DNA of 64,000 nucleotides from Bilophila sp964369665 (GTDB taxonomy: Bacteria > Desulfobacterota > Desulfovibrionia > Desulfovibrionales > Desulfovibrionaceae). Below, one piece after another: positions 56,797-64,000 of the stretch. The stretch covers positions 310,001 through 374,000 of the forward strand of contig CAYJFS010000002.1 of the NCBI GenBank assembly GCA_964369665.1, in the 5' to 3' direction. Every line of letters begins with the position of its first letter. The first letter of the stretch is position 1. A program made the position numbers and the translations under genes. The notes beneath the pieces are model-generated. The model worked only from the letters and a program-made list of their open reading frames with translations, was not told where the DNA came from and did no database searches.

Positions 56797-57576
56797 ATGC
56801 AAGATATACAAAACACGCCTGCACAAGTATTATTTCCTATTAATACTGTTGGAATTAGAGGGCTTAAATTTCCTATACAAGTTCAAACACAATATTCTGA
56901 AATACAAGAAACGGTTTCTGTCATTGATATTGGTGTTGAACTTCCTATTGCTTTTAGAGGTACTCATATGAGTCGTTTTATTGAGCTATTGCAAGAATGG
57001 AATAAGCCTCTTTCATATGAGTCATTAAAGAATTTATTAAGACATGTAGAAGGTAAGCTACAAGCACAATCAGCAGACATAGCATTCCTTTTCCCTTACT
57101 TCCTTAAAAAAACTGCTCCTGCTACAGGCGTTATTAGTTTAATGTCTTATGACTGTAAAGTAGTAGGTAAATCAAATAATGGTAATATTGATGTTTTTTT
57201 TGAAATAACAGTACCTGTAATGACAGTTTGCCCATGTTCTAAAGCTATAAGTCATGAAGGTGCACATAGTCAGAGGACAGAGATATATATAGAAATGAGG
57301 TTAAATAGTTCATGGATTGTTGAAGATATTATTGAAATGGCTGAATCTTCAGCATCATCACCTTTATATTCTATTCTTAAACGTGCGGATGAGAAATTCA
57401 TAACAGAACTTGCTTTTGCTAACCCAACATTTGTTGAAGATGTTGTTAGAAACATGGCAAGTAAGCTTAAGAATTATCACAATGCATCTGGGTTTCGTAT
57501 AGAAGTAGAAAGTTTTGAATCTATTCATGCACACAATGCTTTTGCTTGTATAGAACATCAATTTGTAGCTCATTAA
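56797..57576 (+). CDS. folE2: GTP cyclohydrolase FolE2 (type IB)
   Basis: 259 residues. Motifs: FPINTVGIRGLKFPIQV, IGVELPIAFRGTHMSRF, TVCPCSKAISHEGAHSQR with the catalytic Cys147, and FRIEVESFESIHAHNAFA. FolE2 makes dihydroneopterin triphosphate from GTP, the first step of folate (and queuosine) synthesis; it is a metal-flexible alternative to zinc-dependent FolE. Located after nikR, consistent with a metal-related context, although no Zur site was found. Confidence 0.95.
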   Translation: MQDIQNTPAQVLFPINTVGIRGLKFPIQVQTQYSEIQETVSVIDIGVELPIAFRGTHMSRFIELLQEWNKPLSYESLKNLLRHVEGKLQAQSADIAFLFPYFLKKTAPATGVISLMSYDCKVVGKSNNGNIDVFFEITVPVMTVCPCSKAISHEGAHSQRTEIYIEMRLNSSWIVEDIIEMAESSASSPLYSILKRADEKFITELAFANPTFVEDVVRNMASKLKNYHNASGFRIEVESFESIHAHNAFACIEHQFVAH

Positions 57577-57773
57577 GCACCATATACAAAAAATAAATAA
57601 TGATATTGGGCTATACTAGTCCTTTATATTAGAAATATAAACACATGTTTTATATTAGGATACTATTTTAGGTATCAAAAATAAATCATAATTTATTTAT
57701 TTTTTATTTTAGGGAGATTAAGGCTTATTATAGATATTTCTGGCTGTCAGACTCTTGACACCTTTTCCATATG

Positions 57774-57788
57774 TGGCAAAGATATTGT
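57774..57788 (+). promoter_or_regulatory. Candidate sigma54 (-24/-12) promoter of the activator gene
   Basis: TGGCA, 6 bases, TTGT: the GG and the GT/GC positions are 12 apart, as in -24/-12 elements, with T for the last C. It ends 24 bases before the ATG of a sigma54 activator, with the ribosome site AGGGGGG between. This implies a very short leader. Confidence 0.45.
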
Positions 57789-57812
57789 GTTTATTTATCA
57801 GTAGGGGGGACA

Positions 57813-58856
57813 ATGGAAATAGGAAGTTATGGGATTATAGGAGAAAGTACAACCTTAAAAGAGATATTTCATGTCCTTCACAAGGTTGCACCTACTGATA
57901 GCACTGTTCTCATAACAGGAGAGTCTGGTACAGGTAAGGAACTTATTGTCCGTGCACTGCATGCACAAAGTTCTCGTGCATTAAAGCCGTTTGTACCTAT
58001 TAATTGTGGTGCTATTCCTAAAGAGCTTCTTGAGTCTGAGCTTTTTGGGCATGAGAAAGGTGCCTTTACACATGCTATACGTTCCCGTGCAGGTCGTTTT
58101 GAGCTTGCTGATGGAGGAACGATTTTTTTAGATGAAATAGGAGAAATGGATTTAAGCTTACAGGTTAAGATACTTCGTGTACTACAGGAAAAAGAAATTG
58201 AAAGAGTTGGAGGTACTGGACCTAGAAAGGTTGATGTAAGAATTATCGCTGCAACAAATAGAGATCTTGATATAGAAGTCGAACAAGGTAGATTTCGTGA
58301 AGATTTATACTATCGTTTGAATGTTATACCTCTACATCTTCCACCATTACGTGAAAGAGGTAATGATATTTTACTACTGACTAAGAGTTTTTTAGAGCGT
58401 TTTTGTGCACGTAAGCAGCGTCCAACATTATCTCTTGATCCAATTGTTACTAAGGTTTTATTAGCTTATAATTGGCCGGGTAATGTAAGAGAGCTTGAAA
58501 ATATCATGGAACGTTTAAGTATCTTAGTAGAAGGAGATATTGTAACAGTTCAAGATTTACCAAGGAAGATACTTGAGGCAGTTGGAGAACTTGATACACT
58601 TCATGACTTAGATACTGTACAGAAAAACTCCATACAACCAGTTACTGTAGCTTCTGGAAATTTTTCTTGGCCTTGTTTAGAAGACATGCATAAAAATAAC
58701 ATGGGACTTAAAGAGTTCTTAGAGCATATAGAAGATCATCTTTTAGATGAAGCACTTCTTTTATCCGAAGGTATTAAAAATCAAGCTGCAGAGATTCTGG
58801 GTATTAAGCGGACAACGCTTATAGAGAAATTAAAAAAACGTCGTATAGATGGTTGA
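57813..58856 (+). CDS. Receiver-less sigma54 transcriptional activator
   Basis: 347 residues from ATG 57813 with a strong GGGGGG site 4-5 bases upstream. There is no N-terminal receiver; the AAA+ domain begins at once: Walker A GESGTGKE at 36-43, Walker B-like FLDEIGE at 105-111, and a C-terminal Fis-type HTH (NQAAEILGIKRTTLIEKLKKRR). The sigma54-contacting loop reads GAFTHA at 83-88 instead of GAFTGA. A constitutive or cofactor-controlled activator, possibly for flagellar or envelope genes. A TPR protein gene follows 50 bases later. Possibly transcribed from its own sigma54 promoter. Confidence 0.9.
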   Translation: MEIGSYGIIGESTTLKEIFHVLHKVAPTDSTVLITGESGTGKELIVRALHAQSSRALKPFVPINCGAIPKELLESELFGHEKGAFTHAIRSRAGRFELADGGTIFLDEIGEMDLSLQVKILRVLQEKEIERVGGTGPRKVDVRIIAATNRDLDIEVEQGRFREDLYYRLNVIPLHLPPLRERGNDILLLTKSFLERFCARKQRPTLSLDPIVTKVLLAYNWPGNVRELENIMERLSILVEGDIVTVQDLPRKILEAVGELDTLHDLDTVQKNSIQPVTVASGNFSWPCLEDMHKNNMGLKEFLEHIEDHLLDEALLLSEGIKNQAAEILGIKRTTLIEKLKKRRIDG

Positions 58857-58906
58857 TAATTGTTAAAGACAATTAATACCTTTAGAAGGTCTTTAGGAAT
58901 GGTTTT

Positions 58907-61900
58907 GTGAAAATATTGATAGCATATGTTGTTGCTCTTACTACATATTTTTTTTCAATACTTGTAGTAGATACTGAAGCTGTTACATGGCAGTGGTCTA
59001 AACTTTCGGATAGGGAAAAAGTTACAGTATTTTTTGATGAATCAGGTCAAGGAAAAGCTGTTTCTCGTGTTGATTTGACAATTCTTGAAATACCTTTAAC
59101 AGATGCAGCAAAGACATTTACCCGTAATGGTTCAGCTCCATCAGAAGGTAGTCTTGTTTCTGGAGTTTCCCTTGATGGAACTAAAATACATGTTAACCTT
59201 CGTGATGCAGCGTTTGGTTATGTCTCAAAGATAGCACCTAAAGAACTTTCTATTGATATTTTTCCAGATCCATTAGGTAACCGTTGGCGTGATCCTGGTG
59301 TTCCAGTATCTTCTTCAGCACCATCTCGAGCTGCTTCTGCATTACCAGAGCCACAGACTATTCCACAAAAAGAGATAAAACCTGCTACTGAAAAAACTAC
59401 GACTAAAGACACAGCACTTGCTATAAATAGTAAAAAGGTTCCTCAAACACTTGAAGTACAACCAACTATTGACGTGAAACAGTCTGTTGAAAATGAACAA
59501 CAAGCAACAACAGCTCATACTCAAAAAGCAGAAGTACCAAAGAAGGATGATCTAACATCTAATAATGAGATAGATAGTGATGAAAATAAGCCTACAACAG
59601 AAGCATCTTCAGATACTATAGCAACTAAAAATTTAGATACTGTCCCTGTAGAAGAAAAAGATCAACCACCACCACCATCGCTTGATGAACTTACGAAAAT
59701 TACAGATAAAATAGATAAAGTTTTTCCAGAATCAGGTGAATTTACTTGGAGTAAAGAGAATAATACATCTACAGATCTGCCTTTAGGTGCTCAAAAAGAT
59801 TCAGGTGATGCAAAAATAGCTGTAAAGAAAGAAGGACCTGAAGGATCTAGTACACAACCTATATCTAAAGATAATAGTGATGTATCAAAAGTCGAGGTTA
59901 AACCATTATCTGATGTAGAAGTAAAAGAAGATAGTATGAATGGACTACGTGCTCCTATTAATACTAAAGGTCCTGAAGCATGGCCTCAAGAAAAAGGTTT
60001 AACAACTTTAGATAAGTTAGAAAATTATTTGCGTAGTGTACAGCATAATCAGCCAGAAAGTAATGTTACAGATGAGACAATAAATACTGAAAAGAAAGAG
60101 GAAAAAAAACCAGAAGTTGTATATGTTGATGAAAATGGTAATCCTATACCTCCACCTTTAGATATTCCTGCCACTATTGAAGAAGCAAAGCAAGCTATAC
60201 GAACAATGCAGCTGCAAAGTGCAAAAACACTGCTCACGACTTTAACACAGGAGACACTTTCACCTGAACAAAATGAAGAAGTATTGTATTTATTAAGTGA
60301 AGTTAATGAAAAAATATACAAAGATCGTTGGTTAGAAGGTTATGAGCCTATTGTAAGTAGTACTAATGCAGCAATGAATGCAAATTTACGTTCTCCAAGG
60401 GTAGCAGAAGCACTGATGCGCTTAGGTATGATTAACCTTTTAACAGGTAATCAAGATGAAGCAGAAGGTTACTTTGGTGCTCTGAGAAGAAAGTTTCCTC
60501 AAGATGCTCTTGTTCCTCAGGGGTATTTAGCATTAGGTAAAGACCAGTTTGCTAAAGGGCAATATGCAGATGCTGTAAAGACATTTCAGATAATTATGGA
60601 TAATTATCCAGAAAGTAAGGCTGTTCAAGATGCAGCACGTTTTATGGCAGAAGCTTTATTTAAGCAAGGCCATTATAGTCGTGCACTTATTCTTGTTGAT
60701 TTTGTGGATCGACGTTGGCCTCGTTTATATTTAGAAGATCCATCATATCTAACAATGGTTGGGGATTTATACGATATAACTGGCCGTTTGGATGATGCTT
60801 TAAAGTATTATTGGATTCATTATAACCTAACTCCTCAAGCTAAAGATAATCATAAACTTCTTTTAAATATAGGTTCGGCTTATTTAAAAAAAGGTCTGTT
60901 GAAAGGCAGTAAGGATGTTTTTGAAGAACTTTTGAAGAAATATCCTGACTCTGAATCTGCCCCTAAAGCCCTTTTAGCAATGGGAGAAGAACAAATACCA
61001 AAAGATAATCCTACTTTAGAGGAACTCTTTACAATTTTTCAGAACCCTAGCTCTACGATACCAGAGATTTATTATAAAAGAATTATTGCAGACTATCCTA
61101 ATAGCCCAGAAGCAAAGCAGGCTGAAATTCGTCTTGCAGCTTGGAAATTATGGAATAGAGATATTCCATCTGCTATGAAGTTAGCACAACAGTTTATTGA
61201 TCAGAATCCAGGCTCTCCTTACTCTAAAAGGGCAGAAGAGATTATATTACGAGGTTTTGATCAGTCTTTTGCATTAGCACTTCAAGAAGAAAACTATGAG
61301 CGTATATTATCTCTTTGGGAAAAATATCCATATGTTCAGTTAGTTTATAAAAATATGAGAGATGATCTCCGTGTGGCACTTGCAAGAGCTTACTTAAATC
61401 GTGGTAATGAGGAAAAAGGTATGGATATGCTTGAGCCGTTTTTAGGTACACCACAAAATCCTACATACGGTGATTATACATATAATTTATACCTTGCTCG
61501 GTATTTACGAAATGGGAATTGGGATAAAATCCTTGAACTTGGAGAGAAAGTTGCTCATTGGAATTTGCCTACCTCAGCACGTGTACAGTTAGATTATGCA
61601 ATGGCTATTGCAGCAGAGAATCTTGGTTTAGGTAGTAAAGCTTTACCACTATGGAAAAAGTTATATCAAAGAGAAGATATCCCTTTATATCAGAAAGCTT
61701 ATGCAACATATTTTATGGCCCGAGATGCAGAGCGCCGTAGAGATTTAGATGCTGCATATAAGTTAAATATGGATACATTAAAATTATTTTTGACATTAGA
61801 AGAAGAGCGATCTGATAAAGCCGATGCTGAGCGAGTACGTGAATCTATTGCAGCACTTATGGATGTTACTGAAGTAGCCAATCGTTTTGCAGAGGCTCTT

Positions 61901-62128
61901 GATTGGGCGGATAAATATGCACCTTTTGTTTCAAATACGTCACCTGATTATGCAGGATTTCTTTTTCGTAAAGCACGATTACATCGAAAAATGGGTAATT
62001 TAGACAAATGGAAGCAGCTTTTAGAGGAAATTATAAAACGTGAACCAGAGAGTGTGTTTGGGAAAATGGCTGCTTCTGAGCTAAGAACGCAAGAAGTTTC
62101 AAGAGATTTAAATAGATTTACTCAGTAA
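58907..62128 (+). CDS. Large TPR-repeat protein with acidic linker, exported or membrane-anchored
   Basis: 1073 residues, GTG start with AGGAATGG upstream. Residues 1-25 form a hydrophobic segment (ILIAYVVALTTYFFSILVV). Residues about 30-125 look like a small beta-domain (EKVTVFFDESGQGKAVSRVDLTILEIPL). A long acidic/Lys/Thr/Pro linker (about 130-420) is followed by at least ten TPR-like helix pairs (about 425-1060: EEAKQAIRTMQ, AEGYFGALRRKFP, AVKTFQIIMDNYPESKAV, AESALALGEK-type). It sits after the sigma54 activator and is probably regulated by it. Likely a periplasmic scaffold for complex assembly; comparable proteins exist in Desulfovibrio, from memory. Confidence 0.75.
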   Translation: MKILIAYVVALTTYFFSILVVDTEAVTWQWSKLSDREKVTVFFDESGQGKAVSRVDLTILEIPLTDAAKTFTRNGSAPSEGSLVSGVSLDGTKIHVNLRDAAFGYVSKIAPKELSIDIFPDPLGNRWRDPGVPVSSSAPSRAASALPEPQTIPQKEIKPATEKTTTKDTALAINSKKVPQTLEVQPTIDVKQSVENEQQATTAHTQKAEVPKKDDLTSNNEIDSDENKPTTEASSDTIATKNLDTVPVEEKDQPPPPSLDELTKITDKIDKVFPESGEFTWSKENNTSTDLPLGAQKDSGDAKIAVKKEGPEGSSTQPISKDNSDVSKVEVKPLSDVEVKEDSMNGLRAPINTKGPEAWPQEKGLTTLDKLENYLRSVQHNQPESNVTDETINTEKKEEKKPEVVYVDENGNPIPPPLDIPATIEEAKQAIRTMQLQSAKTLLTTLTQETLSPEQNEEVLYLLSEVNEKIYKDRWLEGYEPIVSSTNAAMNANLRSPRVAEALMRLGMINLLTGNQDEAEGYFGALRRKFPQDALVPQGYLALGKDQFAKGQYADAVKTFQIIMDNYPESKAVQDAARFMAEALFKQGHYSRALILVDFVDRRWPRLYLEDPSYLTMVGDLYDITGRLDDALKYYWIHYNLTPQAKDNHKLLLNIGSAYLKKGLLKGSKDVFEELLKKYPDSESAPKALLAMGEEQIPKDNPTLEELFTIFQNPSSTIPEIYYKRIIADYPNSPEAKQAEIRLAAWKLWNRDIPSAMKLAQQFIDQNPGSPYSKRAEEIILRGFDQSFALALQEENYERILSLWEKYPYVQLVYKNMRDDLRVALARAYLNRGNEEKGMDMLEPFLGTPQNPTYGDYTYNLYLARYLRNGNWDKILELGEKVAHWNLPTSARVQLDYAMAIAAENLGLGSKALPLWKKLYQREDIPLYQKAYATYFMARDAERRRDLDAAYKLNMDTLKLFLTLEEERSDKADAERVRESIAALMDVTEVANRFAEALDWADKYAPFVSNTSPDYAGFLFRKARLHRKMGNLDKWKQLLEEIIKREPESVFGKMAASELRTQEVSRDLNRFTQ

Positions 62129-62173
62129 TATATAAATATGTATTTTTTGAGTTAATAATGTTTTTAATGTTTT

Positions 62174-63220
62174 TTATTTAGTAGGAGAAGGCATACCTTG
62201 AATAAGTTTTTCTTCTAATACACCAGTAGCATATGCACTTAATAAAGGAGTAGTGAATGTTGATGCATACCGTTTAGCATCATTTGCAAGTTGTTGCACA
62301 GCTATTTTGGGAGGTATAGCTTCGGCATATGATCTTTTTGTAATCATAGCTGAAAAAGAGTCTGCTACAGCACACAGTTTGCCAAAGTTACTTATGTTAG
62401 GTTCAGTAAGCTTATTAGGATAGCCAGATCCATCAAGGCGTTCATGATGTTCCATTGCTGCTTGTGTCATCTCTTCAAAGCCAAGGTTGAGTTTTTGTAT
62501 CATTTTAGAGCCAAGAAGAGGGTGTAGCTGAATTTTATCTTTTTCTTCATTTTTTAATGGTGTTGTTTTTTTTAGAATAAAACTTGGTATTTTACTCATG
62601 CCAATATCATGAAGCATGAGTCCTAGTAGCGATTTTTCTATAGTTTTCTTTTTTAATTTATTAAAATCATTTGTCTCAAACAACAACCATGTGCCTACAA
62701 AAAGACTATTAAGAGAATGTTGAACAAGTGTGTGTTCTGTATATAGCCTTCTCATAAAAAGTTTTATTTTATGTTTATCTTGTAAGATAAATTCTATAAA
62801 AACCATAAGATCATTAAGCAATAATTCAAAAATAGCTGATACAGGTTGATTTATAAAGTTTAATAGACGCATATGCAGAGCTCTTATAATAATATCAGTT
62901 GCTTCAGCTTCTTTGAAGTTTTTATCAAGAAGGACTAAATCTACTTGATTAATAATATGTTCAGAGTAGATAGGGTGGTCAGTCCGTGAAACAAAGAGCA
63001 GTCCTTCATGACAAAGTTCATGAATTTTTTCTATTTGTTCATTTGTTAGACGGGTATCTTTACGGCTATAAGGGTAAAGCTTAGCAATGTCTTCACGAAA
63101 CTGGAATAGATCAACAGGAGGCCTATATTTATGAAAACTATTAAGAATTTCTTGACTTATTTGGTAATATTCTTCTGAAACATTCATTGGGATATTACTG
63201 GATTTTTTATGTTTTTGCAT
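62174..63220 (-). CDS. HD-GYP phosphodiesterase-like protein
   Basis: 348 residues. The N-terminal 150 residues are an unassigned helical region. The C-terminal HD-GYP domain keeps the metal ligands (HDIGM, HPLLGSKMI, AAMEHHERLDGSGYP and the VAD Asp), so it is likely active on c-di-GMP. Some usual residues differ: HDIGK is HDIGM, and the second D of VADxFDA is S. Single HD-GYP proteins lower c-di-GMP and affect motility or biofilm. It starts at ATG 63220, 5 bases after the pyk stop on the same strand, so the two are probably co-transcribed. Confidence 0.88.
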   Translation of the reverse strand: MQKHKKSSNIPMNVSEEYYQISQEILNSFHKYRPPVDLFQFREDIAKLYPYSRKDTRLTNEQIEKIHELCHEGLLFVSRTDHPIYSEHIINQVDLVLLDKNFKEAEATDIIIRALHMRLLNFINQPVSAIFELLLNDLMVFIEFILQDKHKIKLFMRRLYTEHTLVQHSLNSLFVGTWLLFETNDFNKLKKKTIEKSLLGLMLHDIGMSKIPSFILKKTTPLKNEEKDKIQLHPLLGSKMIQKLNLGFEEMTQAAMEHHERLDGSGYPNKLTEPNISNFGKLCAVADSFSAMITKRSYAEAIPPKIAVQQLANDAKRYASTFTTPLLSAYATGVLEEKLIQGMPSPTK

Positions 63221-63224
63221 GACG

Positions 63225-64000
63225 CTATTTCCTATAAATCTTTACAAGGTTTGTGCCTCTAAACTTGGATTGATTTATAGAAGGAGCTGATGATTGTCCT
63301 GCAGTAATAACGACATTATCATTATGCTTGAATAACTTACTTATTTCTATGAATTTTTCGGTTCGTGTTAGATGTCCTTCTGATGTTTCAGGTAAGTATT
63401 GTGGTATGACGCCCCAAGAAAAATTAAGTCTTTTTAGTGAGGAAATATTTGGCGTAAGTGCATAAATAGGTTGTGGTGGTTTACATGCAGAAAGATGGCG
63501 TGCTGCTGTTCCTGTCATAGTATGTGTAACAATAGCTTTAGCAGAATCTTTTTCTGCAAGTAGGCATGCAGCATATGCAAGAAATTTTGCTGTTGTTTTG
63601 CTTTCTTCTGGTCTTTTAATATGCTGGTCTTCAGACATGAGTTCTTCAGCTTTTGTTGTGATTTCTTCCATAAACTTAACTGTTTCTACAGGATAGTTAC
63701 CTATAGCAGTTTCTTCAGATAACATAACACAATCAGCACCATCAAGTACAGCATTGGCAACGTCTGTTGTTTCTGCACGAGTAGGTATAGGGTTTGTTAC
63801 CATAGATAAGAGCATTTGTGTTGCTACAATAACAGGTTTTGAAGCTTTATTACATGCCTTAATAATTCTTTTTTGAATGGTTGGAAGTTCTGGTAGTGGG
63901 CACTCAATACCTAAATCACCTCTTGCAACCATAATAATATCAGTTTCTTTAAGTATTTCATCAAGGTGATTGAGAGCATTACGACGCTCAAGTTTTGCTA
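63225..64000 (-). CDS. pyk: Pyruvate kinase, C-terminal part
   Basis: The minus-strand frame runs off the window end (64000), so the N-terminus is missing; about 258 residues are present. It starts in the barrel at AKLERRNALNHLDEILKETD, then IMVARGDLGIECPLPELP, KPVIVATQMLLSM, PTRAETTDVANAVLDGADCVMLSEETAIGNYPVETVKFM, all clear pyruvate kinase, and a C-terminal allosteric domain (AIVTHTMTGTAARHLSACKPPQPIYALTP). It makes ATP and pyruvate from phosphoenolpyruvate in the last glycolytic step. Confidence 0.95.
   Translation of the reverse strand, partial: AKLERRNALNHLDEILKETDIIMVARGDLGIECPLPELPTIQKRIIKACNKASKPVIVATQMLLSMVTNPIPTRAETTDVANAVLDGADCVMLSEETAIGNYPVETVKFMEEITTKAEELMSEDQHIKRPEESKTTAKFLAYAACLLAEKDSAKAIVTHTMTGTAARHLSACKPPQPIYALTPNISSLKRLNFSWGVIPQYLPETSEGHLTRTEKFIEISKLFKHNDNVVITAGQSSAPSINQSKFRGTNLVKIYRK

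Noticed and set aside
1..64000. CRISPR array, insertion sequence, prophage or transposase genes
   Set aside because: No repeated units with regular spacers and no transposase, integrase or phage proteins were found in any frame; short TA-rich runs are due to base composition.

Overview
The window is a 64 kb, AT-rich stretch of a bacterial chromosome with short intergenic gaps and frequent TTG/GTG starts. Gene content points to the Desulfovibrionaceae: split F0 operon next to rex, CbiK-type cobaltochelatase, Rex, FolE2, NikR, sigma54 regulators. Together with low GC and a type III secretion (T3S) chaperone/effector-like cluster, this best fits the obligate intracellular pathogen Lawsonia intracellularis or a close relative. 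That species call is inference from memory of gene content, not from a database search. No rRNA, CRISPR array, insertion sequence or prophage was seen; there is one tRNA.

Layout. 1-1091: end of a phosphate ABC transporter operon (pstA-pstB). 1183-5413: four minus-strand genes, a CesT-like T3S chaperone and three unrecognised proteins that share a module and look like secreted substrates. 5781-10334: a 2-hydroxyacid dehydrogenase, then an Mla/Pqi-type lipid transport operon (STAS-permease, ATPase, MCE protein, lipoprotein). 10459-14690: grpE and small or housekeeping genes. 14929-18249: ileS-lspA. 18353-25359: CpoB-like lipoprotein, tRNA-Met, lpxB, the F0 operon (atpZ-atpI-atpB-atpE), rex, fliJ, motE, truA. 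25597-26753: an unknown protein and a four-cluster ferredoxin. 26846-31756: sugar-nucleotide genes for surface polysaccharide or glycan (aminotransferase, epimerase, acyltransferase, rmlD, rmlB). 32020-34406: cbiK and two unknown genes.

34537-40160: the conserved rpmH-rnpA-yidD-yidC-jag-mnmE block plus an RNase D-like exonuclease. rnpA has no ATG, GTG or TTG start. It appears to begin with ATT inside rpmH behind a good ribosome site. 40238-43159: an AddB-like nuclease. 43237-45428: a nitronate monooxygenase-like flavoprotein and a SprA-related HEXXH protein. 45429-46473: a 1 kb gene-free gap that holds a probable structured minus-strand RNA ending in a strong terminator with a C-rich loop. 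46474-49651: a two-component histidine kinase/sigma54 response regulator pair. 50274-55463: an orphan OppD-type ATPase, the feo iron operon (consensus promoter overlapped by a Fur-box match, a small Cys-rich protein, feoA, a hairpin, feoB) and a two-gene LysO exporter. 55634-62128: a methyltransferase, nikR, folE2, a receiver-less sigma54 activator and a large TPR protein. 62174-64000: an HD-GYP protein and the C-terminal part of pyruvate kinase.

Most of the window is a core genome for envelope assembly, translation, energy and metal handling. The parts least explained by known families are the effector-like trio at 1757-5413, the RNA at about 45505-45760 and the non-canonical rnpA start.
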